Virus record (IMG/VR): IMGVR_UViG_3300027861_000124
Span: 1-32,502 of that record
DNA from: a virus
Strand: one strand, 5' to 3'
Length of the DNA: 32,502 nucleotides
Shown here: positions 12,260 through 20,634 of the stretch, one piece after another
Layout of the letters: each line of letters begins with the position of its first letter
Numbering within the stretch: position 1 is the first letter of the stretch
Position numbers and translations under genes: made by a program
Notes under the pieces: model-generated
The model's database searches: none
What the model was told of the DNA's origin: nothing
Seen by the model: only the letters and a program-made list of their open reading frames with translations

Positions 12260-14472
12260 TGTATACGCAGGATCTATACAGTATAATAACACCTATTAAG
12301 CCAAATACTATATCTAGATTAAATAGAAGTAGAAAATGGGAATATGGATATAACAAAGAACACGACGTTGTTGTTATAAGCAGAACAGGTAAAATAGGGG
12401 AAATATACAATATACAAGGTTTAAAAATTGCTTTGCCGGCTGAGCCTGCTAAAGTAAGTAAAGAAACCAGCAAATGGACACCGGAAGAATATCCTAAAGA
12501 GCTAAAGAGTATTAACAGTATATTTGATTGGCGCGATTATCCAAATGAATTTAAAGAAACTTGGGAAAAATATATAGATGAACAATTTAGAAAAAGAGAG
12601 GAGGGTCATTGGTTCAATAATAAAGGCGTGGCTACTTACATTACTGGTACTCACTTTATGTACTTGCAGTGGTCCAAGATTGACGTTGGGCAACCTGACT
12701 TTAGAGAATCAAACAGATTATTCTATATATTCTGGGAAGCTTGTAAAGCAGACAAAAGATGTTACGGAATGTCCTACCTCAAAAATAGACGATCTGGATT
12801 TTCTTTTATGGCTTCCGGCGAGACTGTTAACCAAGCAACAATATCTTCAGATGCTCGATTTGGAATACTGTCCAAATCTGGGGGTGATGCAAAGAAGATG
12901 TTTACAGACAAAGTTGTACCAATATCGATTAACTATCCATTCTTCTTTAAACCAATACAAGACGGAATGGACCGTCCCAAAACAGAACTCGCCTACAGAG
13001 TTCCCGCATCAAAGTTTACAAGAAAGAAGCTCGACTCTAACGCCGCAACGGAAGACATTATCGGGCTCGATACCACAATCGACTGGAAAAACACAGGTGA
13101 CAACGCATACGATGGTGAAAAACTAAAATTACTAGTACACGACGAAAGCGGTAAATGGGAAAGGCCAAACAATATACTTAATAACTGGCGAGTAACTAAA
13201 ACTTGTTTAAGACTAGGTAGTAGAATTATAGGCAAGTGTATGATGGGATCAACATCAAATGCTTTAGACAAAGGAGGAGAAAACTTTAAGAAACTATATA
13301 ATAGTTCTGATGTAACAAAGAGAAATGCAAACGGGCAAACAAAGTCTGGATTGTATTCTTTGTTTATTCCTATGGAATGGAATTACGAAGGTTTTATTGA
13401 CGAATACGGACATCCGGTATTTAATAAGCCGCCAGAAGGCACCGTGGGGCCACACGGAGACGTTATAGAAGTCGGAGTCATTGAGCACTGGAATAATGAG
13501 GTAGATGGATTAAAAGGCGACCAGGACGCTCTAAATGAGTTTTACAGACAATTCCCTAGAACAGAGGAACACGCGTTCAGAGACGAAACAAAAAATAGTA
13601 TATTTAATTTAGCAAAAATATACGAACAAATAGATTATAACGAAGACTTAGGCAACAGTAATGTCCTAACAAGAGGAAGCTTCCAGTGGGAACACGGTGT
13701 TAAAGACACGAAAGTAATATTTAATCCAAACCCTCAAGGTAGATTTTTAATTTCTTGGACACCTAGTTATAATATTCAAAATAGGCAAACTACACGTAAT
13801 GGTATAAAGTATCCAGGCAATGAACACATGGGCGCTTTCGGTTGCGATAGTTATGATATATCTGGAACGACAGACGGAAGAGGATCTAAGGGTGCTTTGC
13901 ACGGGTTAACTAAATTTAGTATGGAAGATGCCCCACCGAGTACTTTCTTTCTGGAATATGTAGCAAGACCGCAAACAGCAGAAATGTTTTTTGAAGATGT
14001 GCTAATGGCATGTGTATTTTACGGTATGCCCTTACTATGCGAAAATAATAAGCCTAGGCTTTTATATTATTTTAAAAGAAGAGGCTATCGCGGGTACTCA
14101 ATGAATAGGCCAGATAAGCTTTGGAACAAGTTGTCGGTAACAGAGAAAGAAATTGGTGGAATACCAAACTCAAGTGAGGATATAAAACAAGCTCACGCGG
14201 CAGCTATTGAAATGTATATAGACAGACACGTTGGTTTAAATGAAGAAGGCCAGTATGGAACGATGTACTTTAACGAAACATTAAACGATTGGTCTAAATT
14301 TGATATAAATAATAGGACAAAATTTGATGCTGCTATTAGTTCTGGTTTAGCTATAATGGCTTGTAACAAAGATTTATATAGGCCAAGTAATAAAATACAA
14401 AGGCAAGTTGTTAATTTAAGATTTGCAAAATACTCTCACGAGGGTACGGCATCAAAAATAATAAAAAAATAA
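12259..14472 (+). CDS. terL: Terminase large subunit
   Basis: 737 residues. The ATPase part carries an unusual Walker-A-like block K-N-R-R-S-G-F-S-F at 175-183, a Walker B strand L-K-L-L-V-H-D295-E296 and a coupling motif G-S-T-S-N at 330-334. The C-terminal nuclease part shows F-G-C-D530-S-Y-D533 and a late K-F-D690-A-A-I, the expected acidic residues of the RNase-H-like fold. TerL drives DNA into the empty head and cuts it. The start overlaps the small gene upstream by one base, and the portal gene begins 1 nt after its stop, the standard packaging gene order. The P-loop lacks the usual Gly-Lys-Ser/Thr ending, seen in some divergent phage lineages. Confidence 0.85.
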   Translation: MYTQDLYSIITPIKPNTISRLNRSRKWEYGYNKEHDVVVISRTGKIGEIYNIQGLKIALPAEPAKVSKETSKWTPEEYPKELKSINSIFDWRDYPNEFKETWEKYIDEQFRKREEGHWFNNKGVATYITGTHFMYLQWSKIDVGQPDFRESNRLFYIFWEACKADKRCYGMSYLKNRRSGFSFMASGETVNQATISSDARFGILSKSGGDAKKMFTDKVVPISINYPFFFKPIQDGMDRPKTELAYRVPASKFTRKKLDSNAATEDIIGLDTTIDWKNTGDNAYDGEKLKLLVHDESGKWERPNNILNNWRVTKTCLRLGSRIIGKCMMGSTSNALDKGGENFKKLYNSSDVTKRNANGQTKSGLYSLFIPMEWNYEGFIDEYGHPVFNKPPEGTVGPHGDVIEVGVIEHWNNEVDGLKGDQDALNEFYRQFPRTEEHAFRDETKNSIFNLAKIYEQIDYNEDLGNSNVLTRGSFQWEHGVKDTKVIFNPNPQGRFLISWTPSYNIQNRQTTRNGIKYPGNEHMGAFGCDSYDISGTTDGRGSKGALHGLTKFSMEDAPPSTFFLEYVARPQTAEMFFEDVLMACVFYGMPLLCENNKPRLLYYFKRRGYRGYSMNRPDKLWNKLSVTEKEIGGIPNSSEDIKQAHAAAIEMYIDRHVGLNEEGQYGTMYFNETLNDWSKFDINNRTKFDAAISSGLAIMACNKDLYRPSNKIQRQVVNLRFAKYSHEGTASKIIKK

Positions 14473-14473
14473 T

Positions 14474-16906
14474 ATGGCGAATAGCGTAACAAATAGTTTT
14501 TTCCCTAGCCAGGTGGTAAGTGATCAGGAGAAAGCTTCTCAAGATTACGGATTGAGAGTTGGTAGAGCGATTCAAAATGAATGGTTCAGCAGCAACTCAG
14601 GCGTAACTCGCTTTAGAAGTAATCAAAATTCTTTTCATACATTAAGGCTATATTCAAGGGGGGAGCAGCCAGTGCAGAAATATAAAGATGAACTTTCCAT
14701 AAATGGTGATTTATCTTATTTAAACTTAGACTGGAAGCCGCCTCCAATATTATCAAAGTTTGTTGATATAGTTGTTAATGGCATCGCGGATAGATCTTTT
14801 GATATTACCACTTATTCGCAAGATCCGTATGGAGTAAGCAAGAGGACTGCTTATATGGAGTCTATTATAAGAGACAAGCAAACAGAAGAGCTAAACAACT
14901 TTGCCCAAGAAAATTTTGGTATTAATCTTTTTGAAAATCCTCCCGAAAGTTTACCAGATTCTCAAGAAGAGCTAGATATACACATGCAGCTTACTTATAA
15001 GCAAGGTATAGAAATAGCAGAAGAAACCGCGCTTAACACACTGCTGGACGAAAACAGGTATGACTTAACAAAAAGAAGAACTTACCTAGATTTGGTAACA
15101 TTAGGTATTGGTTGCGTAAAAAATAACTTTTCAGAATCAGAAGGAGTAACGATTGATTATGTGGATCCAGCTTATTTAGTATATTCATACACAGAAGATC
15201 CTTACTTTCAGGACATATATTACGCGGGAGAAGTTAGGTTTGTACCAATAAATGAAATTAAAAAGCAATTCCCTAACTTAACGCAGGATCAATTAGAAAA
15301 AATCCAACAGCAAGGGACACAAAATTATGGTGTATTTGATCAGAATGTAGGCAATCAATACAACAACAACAGGGACTCAAACGTTATACAGGTTTTATAC
15401 TTTAATTATAAAACGTATATGAATGAGGTGTATAAGGTCAAAGAAACTGCAACAGGCGCTACGAAAATAATAGTACGCGACGATCAATTTGATCCACCGG
15501 TAGAAATGCTGGAAGAGCAGTTTGGCAAAATGTCAAGATCTCTTGAGGTGCTTTATGAAGGTGTTATGATTGTTGGTACAGATATAATGCTTAAGTGGGA
15601 AATGGCAAAGAATATGATGCGCCCTAAAAGTGATGTATCTAAGGTTAAAATGAATTACGCTATTACTGCCCCTAGAATGTATAAGGGTAAAATAGAATCA
15701 TTAGTAAGTAAATGTACAGGGTTTGCCGATATGGTACAATTGACTCACTTGAAATTACAACAGGTGCTTCAAAGAATGATACCTGACGGAGTATATCTTG
15801 ATGCTGATGGTATCAATGAAGTAGACCTAGGTAATGGAACAAACTACAATCCGCAAGAAGCATTAAATATGTTTTTTCAAACAGGTTCTATAATAGGTAG
15901 ATCATTTACACAGGAAGGCGATATGAATCCCGGTAAAGTGCCTATACAAGAAGTGCCAACCGGAGGCGGAGGACAAAAACTACAAACATTAATTGCAACT
16001 TACAACTATTATCTGCAAATGATAAGGGATGTAACCGGACTAAACGAGGCGAGAGACGGGTCTACGCCAGACTCTAGAGCATTAGTAGGGGTGCAAAAAT
16101 TAGCAGCAGCAAATTCAAACACTGCAACAAGGCATATATTAGATTCAGGTTTATATTTGACAAGAGAACTTTGCGAGTGCTTATCTTTAAGAATATCAGA
16201 TATAATAGAGTATCACCCAGCTAAAGAAGCGTTTATAACCAAAATAGGTAAATTTAATGTAGGTATTCTTGAGGAAATGTCAGACTTGTATATGCACGAC
16301 TTTGGCATAATGCTAGAATTAATGCCTGACGAAGAAGAAAAAGCTACATTAGAAAACAATATTCAAGTTGCATTGCAACAGGGTAGCATAGATCTTTCCG
16401 ACGCTATAGATATTCGTGAGGTAAAAAATCTTAAGCTAGCCAACCAACTGCTTAAGGTTAAACAAAAGAAAAGACAAGAAAGATTACAGGCAGAACAGCA
16501 AGCTAATATACAAGCACAAGCTCAAGCTAACGCGCAGGCGCAGCAAGTGGCGGCCCAAGCAGAAGTGGATAAAGATCAAGCTATGTTCCAGACTAAGGCG
16601 CAATTGGAGCAACTTAAAGCAGGTATAGAAGAAAAAAGAATAAGCATCGAGGTTAATGCTAAGAAAGAATTAATGGCGTTAGAATTCCAATACAATATGC
16701 AATTAAAAGGTATAGAAGTAGAGGGAGCTAAATCTAAAGAAAAAGAAGTAGAAGATCGTAAAGATCAAAGAACTAGGATACAAGGTACTCAACAAAGCGA
16801 AATGATCGCCCAAAGAAAGAACGATCTACCGCCTAAAAACTTTGAATCCGCAGGAAATGACGTAATGGGCCAAGGTTTTGGCTTAGGTGCGTTCGATCCT
16901 AGGTAA
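14474..16906 (+). CDS. Portal protein
   Basis: 810 residues, starting 1 nt after the terminase. The size, position and central region (W-K-P-P-P-I-L-S-K-F-V-D-I-V-V-N-G-I-A at about 90, T-G-L-N-E-A-R-D-G-S-T-P at about 520, S-R-A-L-V-G-V-Q-K-L-A-A) fit large portal proteins of podovirus-type phages. The portal is the dodecameric ring at one head vertex through which DNA passes. Residues about 660-770 form a long Gln/Ala/Lys-rich coiled coil (Q-A-Q-A-Q-A-N-A-Q-A-Q-Q), likely the extended barrel inside the head. The end is Gly-rich (G-Q-G-F-G-L-G-A-F-D-P-R). No protease domain is fused. Confidence 0.8.
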   Translation: MANSVTNSFFPSQVVSDQEKASQDYGLRVGRAIQNEWFSSNSGVTRFRSNQNSFHTLRLYSRGEQPVQKYKDELSINGDLSYLNLDWKPPPILSKFVDIVVNGIADRSFDITTYSQDPYGVSKRTAYMESIIRDKQTEELNNFAQENFGINLFENPPESLPDSQEELDIHMQLTYKQGIEIAEETALNTLLDENRYDLTKRRTYLDLVTLGIGCVKNNFSESEGVTIDYVDPAYLVYSYTEDPYFQDIYYAGEVRFVPINEIKKQFPNLTQDQLEKIQQQGTQNYGVFDQNVGNQYNNNRDSNVIQVLYFNYKTYMNEVYKVKETATGATKIIVRDDQFDPPVEMLEEQFGKMSRSLEVLYEGVMIVGTDIMLKWEMAKNMMRPKSDVSKVKMNYAITAPRMYKGKIESLVSKCTGFADMVQLTHLKLQQVLQRMIPDGVYLDADGINEVDLGNGTNYNPQEALNMFFQTGSIIGRSFTQEGDMNPGKVPIQEVPTGGGGQKLQTLIATYNYYLQMIRDVTGLNEARDGSTPDSRALVGVQKLAAANSNTATRHILDSGLYLTRELCECLSLRISDIIEYHPAKEAFITKIGKFNVGILEEMSDLYMHDFGIMLELMPDEEEKATLENNIQVALQQGSIDLSDAIDIREVKNLKLANQLLKVKQKKRQERLQAEQQANIQAQAQANAQAQQVAAQAEVDKDQAMFQTKAQLEQLKAGIEEKRISIEVNAKKELMALEFQYNMQLKGIEVEGAKSKEKEVEDRKDQRTRIQGTQQSEMIAQRKNDLPPKNFESAGNDVMGQGFGLGAFDPR

Positions 16907-16938
16907 TAATAGTAATAACAATCATATAATATTTTATC

Positions 16939-18126
16939 ATGTCAGAACAAACAGAAAACCAAAATGTACCTGAAGAGGTAGTTGAAAATGTCGTTGAAAG
17001 CCCAGTGTCGCTTGATGACGGCATTATTAAAGTCAATTTAGGAGAACTAAACAAACCCAAAGAAGATGCCATTCCAGAACAAGAAGCAAATGCAAGCGAT
17101 GTTTCTGTCGAGCAACCCGAAAACGAAAGCAACAGCGAGGAAGTGGTTCAAGAAGTACGGGAGCCCGTTCAAAATGAAGAGCAATCCGTTCTTGAGGAAA
17201 TAACAGAAGAAGAAGTACAAGAACAAGCGGATAATTTGCAAGGCAATATAGCCGAGGCTATAGAAGAGCAAAAAGAAACTGGTGTTGAGTTACCTGAAAA
17301 TATTCAAAAAGTTGTAGACTTTATGAATGAAACCAGCGGAACTCTTGAAGATTATGTTAAGCTTAATAAAAACTACGAAGACTTAGATGAGTCTCAGTTA
17401 TTAAGAGAGTACTACGCTAATACAAAGCCTCATTTGGACGAGGAGGATATAGACTTTATGATGGAAGATAACTTTCTTTATGATGAAGACTTAGACGAAG
17501 AAAGAGATATACGAAGAAAAAAACTAGCCAGAAGAGAGGAATTAGCAAAAGCTAAAAACCACCTTACTGGATTAAAAGATAAATATTATCAGGAAATTAA
17601 AGGCGGCTCAAGGTTGGCTCCTGAACAAAAGAAAGCGGTAGACTTTTTCAATCGCTATACAAAAGAAAACGAAGCAGCAACTCAATTAGCTGAAAAACAA
17701 ACACAAACGTTTTTAAAGAAAACGGAAAGTGTTTTTAACGATGATTTCAAAGGTTTTGATTATCAAGTTGGAGACAAAAAATTCCGTTTTAAAGTTAAAG
17801 ACGCTCCTACTATTAAGGAAACCCAAAGCGACATTAATAATTTTGTCAAGAAGTTCTTGGATAAAGATAACCAAATGTCAGATGCAGCGGGGTACCACAA
17901 GGGATTGTTTACAGCTATGAATGCAGATTCTATTGCAAATCATTTTTATGAGCAAGGCAAGGCCGATGCAATGAAAACAAGTATGTCCAATTCGAAAAAC
18001 ATACAAATGGGCGCTAGAGGCGTTCATGAAGACGTTAAAACATCGAATGGATGGGCAGTAAGATCTGTTGATTCTGGGGGAAGTGATTCAAAATTGAAAA
18101 TTAAAACATTTAGACACATTAAATAA
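16939..18126 (+). CDS. Acidic scaffold-like head assembly protein
   Basis: 395 residues between portal and major capsid genes, the usual place for a scaffold. Residues 1-115 are extremely acidic and low in complexity (many Glu, Val, Asn, Gln). The middle (about 120-260) is helical and charged, and the C-terminal part is mixed, ending basic (L-K-I-K-T-F-R-H-I-K). Scaffold proteins guide capsid assembly and leave before or during packaging; a basic C-terminal tail is often the capsid-binding end. No protease motif is seen, so the scaffold may leave intact. The ATG is preceded by a 32-nt A/T-rich gap. Confidence 0.65.
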   Translation: MSEQTENQNVPEEVVENVVESPVSLDDGIIKVNLGELNKPKEDAIPEQEANASDVSVEQPENESNSEEVVQEVREPVQNEEQSVLEEITEEEVQEQADNLQGNIAEAIEEQKETGVELPENIQKVVDFMNETSGTLEDYVKLNKNYEDLDESQLLREYYANTKPHLDEEDIDFMMEDNFLYDEDLDEERDIRRKKLARREELAKAKNHLTGLKDKYYQEIKGGSRLAPEQKKAVDFFNRYTKENEAATQLAEKQTQTFLKKTESVFNDDFKGFDYQVGDKKFRFKVKDAPTIKETQSDINNFVKKFLDKDNQMSDAAGYHKGLFTAMNADSIANHFYEQGKADAMKTSMSNSKNIQMGARGVHEDVKTSNGWAVRSVDSGGSDSKLKIKTFRHIK

Positions 18127-18134
18127 GAAAAATT

Positions 18135-19589
18135 ATGGCAGGATTTGCAACCGCGCCGGCTACATTAGCCAATTTAGCGCACTTAACACCACGCCCGGTA
18201 AAAGGTTTGTTTGGAGACAACTACCTATCTTTAGCGGACATGGATTTTACACAACAATTTTTACCTGAGGTATACGAAAAAGAAATCGAGCGTTATGGGA
18301 ACAGAACAATCACAGGATTTTTACGTATGGTCGGAGCTGAGATGCCTATGGCGTCGGATCAAGTAGTTTGGTCAGAGCAAGGAAGATTACATATCGCTTA
18401 TGATAATGTAACAACTCAAGCTGCAGCGAACCAAACAATATCTTTACCAGATGCAACAACATCGCCAGACGGTAAAGCGCCTTTACTAGGGCCAGGCATG
18501 ACAATAGTATTAGCTAAAGGTAATATAACGGCAAAAGCTTTCGTAAAAGCAATCGTTACACCTCAGGTTGGAACTAATGTAACATACGACATCGTAGTAT
18601 ATGATACTGCCAATGGACAATTGCCAACTGGTTTACATACAGAAACAGGTGTTAGTACATTCGTATATGGTTCTGAGTATGGAAAAGGATCTAGTTTAGC
18701 TGGTAATTCAGTTGACGCTTCTTTCACAACTTTCAGTAACAAACCAATCATTCTAAGAGACAAGTATGCCGTTAACGGATCAGATGTTGCTCAAATTGGA
18801 TGGGTTGAAGTTACTACTGAAATTGGAACTGGAGGATACCTATGGTACTTAAAGTCTGAACACGAGTCTCGTATTCGTTTTGAAGATTACTTAGAAATGT
18901 CAATGGTTGAAGCTACTGATGCTCAAAGTACTATTACTGATGCTTCTGGAGCAACTATATCAGGTATGCAAGGTTTATTTGATGCACTAGAAACAAGAGG
19001 TTTAGTATTTAACGACGCTGATTTTGACGGTGCGTCTTCTCCTACTGCAGGACTTGGAGCATTTGATACTATATTACAAGAGCTTGATAAGCAAGGAGCA
19101 ATTGAAGAGAACATGATGTTCTTAGATCGCGAAACTGCATTGAGCATTGATAATATGCTGGCGCAACAAAATTCTTACGGAACAGGAGGAACATCTTACG
19201 GTGTATTCGAAAATTCAGAAGAAATGGCGTTGAACCTAGGATTCTCAGGATTCCGTAGAGGATCTTACGATTTCTATAAGACTGACTGGAAATATCTAAA
19301 TGATTCTACAACTCGTGGAGGTATTACAGATATATCTGGAGTAATCGTTCCAGCAGGAACATCTACTGTATATGACCAACAATTAGGACAGAACATCTCA
19401 CGACCATTCTTACACATCCGTTATAGAGCTTCAGAAGCTGATGACAGACGTTTGAAATCTTGGGTAACTGGATCAGTTGGTGGAAACTACACAAGTGACG
19501 AGGATGCAATGAATGTTCACTTCCTATCGGAAAGAACTTTGTGTACTCAAGCAGCTAACAACTTTGTACTGTTAAAAAGAACAGTATAA
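18135..19589 (+). CDS. Major capsid protein, HK97-fold type
   Basis: 484 residues, following the scaffold-like gene by 8 nt and closed by a strong terminator. Features include an N-terminal region M-A-G-F-A-T-A-P-A-T-L, a helical spine with I-E-R-Y-G-N-R-T-I-T-G-F-L-R, the segment D-T-I-L-Q-E-L-D-K-Q-G-A-I-E-E-N-M-M-F-L-D-R-E, and a compact C-terminal beta region. The length and gene order fit an HK97-fold capsid protein of a podovirus-type phage without head protease. Codon choice differs from the neighbours: CGN codes for 11 of 20 Arg and ATC/ATT for most Ile, while AGA and ATA dominate elsewhere. That points to selection for very high expression. Confidence 0.8.
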   Translation: MAGFATAPATLANLAHLTPRPVKGLFGDNYLSLADMDFTQQFLPEVYEKEIERYGNRTITGFLRMVGAEMPMASDQVVWSEQGRLHIAYDNVTTQAAANQTISLPDATTSPDGKAPLLGPGMTIVLAKGNITAKAFVKAIVTPQVGTNVTYDIVVYDTANGQLPTGLHTETGVSTFVYGSEYGKGSSLAGNSVDASFTTFSNKPIILRDKYAVNGSDVAQIGWVEVTTEIGTGGYLWYLKSEHESRIRFEDYLEMSMVEATDAQSTITDASGATISGMQGLFDALETRGLVFNDADFDGASSPTAGLGAFDTILQELDKQGAIEENMMFLDRETALSIDNMLAQQNSYGTGGTSYGVFENSEEMALNLGFSGFRRGSYDFYKTDWKYLNDSTTRGGITDISGVIVPAGTSTVYDQQLGQNISRPFLHIRYRASEADDRRLKSWVTGSVGGNYTSDEDAMNVHFLSERTLCTQAANNFVLLKRTV

Positions 19590-19599
19590 TAAGTTTATT

Positions 19600-19647
19600 G
19601 TAATGATTACCCTCGTTGAATCTACGGGGGTAGTTATTACTTTTATT
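19600..19647 (+). terminator. Intrinsic terminator after the capsid gene
   Basis: A 17-bp stem pairs 19600-19616 with 19624-19640, including three G-U wobbles, around a 7-nt loop (TGAATCT). It is followed by TTTTATT. It starts 10 nt after the capsid stop codon. This is the strongest hairpin I found in the window and should end or trim the capsid transcript. Confidence 0.85.
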
Positions 19648-19648
19648 A

Positions 19649-19692
19649 GTGACATTAGCTAGTTATATTAAATAGTAATAGGCTATCGTCAT
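19649..19692 (+). promoter_or_regulatory. Conserved stem-loop element, copy 2
   Basis: GTGAC (19649-19653) pairs with GTCAT (19688-19692) with one G-U. A 2x2 internal loop and a TAGC/GCTA stem (19656-19659 with 19682-19685) follow, the same architecture as copy 1. The outer C-G pair of copy 1 is T-A here, a compensated change. The core ATAGTAATAGGCT is at 19672-19684. It begins just after the capsid terminator and lies 31 nt before the next start codon, so it is well placed as a promoter or leader-RNA structure for the downstream tail genes. Confidence 0.65.
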
Positions 19693-19722
19693 ACATTATT
19701 AACATTTATATCATATTATATT

Positions 19723-20571
19723 ATGGCTAACAAGAAAGCTACAGCAAAAAAAGTTGAGGTTGCACCTCAGGAAGTGGTTGAAAAAGTAACACAACCAAAA
19801 GTAGAAGCACCTAAAAAAGAGGAGCCAAAAAAAGACGAGTGGGTAATCAAAGATAGATTGTACGAATTAACAAGAACAAAACCACTTGTTTTCACATTAC
19901 CTACAGCGCATAGTAGGAAAAAAAGTTTATTGTATTTTGACGAAGAGCTAGGATACCAAAGAGAATTAAGATACGCTACTAACCAGCGATCTTGTTTTGT
20001 AGAGGAGCAGAAGGGACAAATAGTTATGGGACGCATCGTGTTTAGAGACGGCGTGCTTAGAGTGCCGAAAGAAAATGTTGCGCTACAAAAATTATTATCT
20101 TTATATCACCCAGCTTTAAAATCTAATATATACGAAGAATACAAACCAGCTCAGCAAGCAAGTAATGAGGTTGACTGGATTGAGTTCGAATTACAAGCAT
20201 TGAACCTTGCTAAAACATTATCTGTTGAAGAGGCAGAAGCTATTTTACGCGTTGAAATGGGAGCGACAGTAACAGAGCTTTCATCTTCTGAAATTAAAAG
20301 AGATGTATTAATTTTTGCTAAAAGGAATCCAAATTTATTCTTACAATTAGCTACAGATGAGAATACACAATTAAGGAGCTTCGGGGCAAAAGCTGTTGAA
20401 CAAGGGATACTAACATTATCACAAGACCAAAGAACGTTTACTTACGGTTCTAACGGAAGAAAAATAATGACAGTGCCGTTTGACGAGCATCCTTACTTTG
20501 CTTTATCTGCTTTCTTTAGAACAGATGAAGGTATGGAAGTATACAAGGCAATTGAGAAAAGACTAAACTAG
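19723..20571 (+). CDS. Conserved structural-region protein
   Basis: 282 residues. Residues 1-42 are a low-complexity Lys/Glu/Pro/Val tail (M-A-N-K-K-A-T-A-K-K). The rest contains blocks familiar from marine phages at this position: L-L-Y-F-D-E-E-L-G-Y-Q-R-E-L-R-Y-A-T-N-Q, V-F-R-D-G-V-L-R-V-P-K, S-S-S-E-I-K-R-D-V-L-I-F-A-K, and V-P-F-D-E-H-P-Y-F-A-L-S-A-F-F. The function is not known to me. Its place between capsid and connector genes suggests a head-tail junction or minor capsid role. It begins a transcription unit, with a terminator and the structured element upstream. A stem-loop containing the same 13-nt core follows directly at its stop codon. Confidence 0.6.
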   Translation: MANKKATAKKVEVAPQEVVEKVTQPKVEAPKKEEPKKDEWVIKDRLYELTRTKPLVFTLPTAHSRKKSLLYFDEELGYQRELRYATNQRSCFVEEQKGQIVMGRIVFRDGVLRVPKENVALQKLLSLYHPALKSNIYEEYKPAQQASNEVDWIEFELQALNLAKTLSVEEAEAILRVEMGATVTELSSSEIKRDVLIFAKRNPNLFLQLATDENTQLRSFGAKAVEQGILTLSQDQRTFTYGSNGRKIMTVPFDEHPYFALSAFFRTDEGMEVYKAIEKRLN

Positions 20572-20605
20572 TCACCTTTATAGTAATAGGCTGCTGAAAG
20601 GTGGC
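20571..20605 (+). promoter_or_regulatory. Stem-loop element, copy 3 (core in loop)
   Basis: A 9-bp stem (20571-20579 with 20597-20605, one G-U) encloses a 17-nt loop. The loop contains ATAGTAATAGGCT (20580-20592), identical to the core of copy 2. The stem sequence is unrelated to copies 1 and 2, so the loop core rather than the stem is conserved. The stem begins on the last base of the preceding stop codon and ends 29 nt before the next ATG. No T-run follows, so it is not a standard terminator. Confidence 0.6.
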
Positions 20606-20634
20606 CTATAACTATATAAAATAAAAAACAAATT

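Noticed and set aside
12578-13126. 182-codon frame inside the large terminase, with a signal-peptide-like stretch
   Set aside because: It is fully contained in terL in another frame. The hydrophobic stretch mirrors the reading of conserved terminase codons, and there is no leader or operon fit.
16910-16921. AATAGTAATAA before the scaffold-like gene as a further element copy
   Set aside because: Only nine bases of the core match, with no GGCT and no stem; treated as AT-rich coincidence.
18135-19589. Programmed frameshift giving a longer minor capsid protein, as in T7
   Set aside because: The capsid stop is followed within 10 nt by a strong terminator, and no extended frame or slippery site is seen at the end of the gene.
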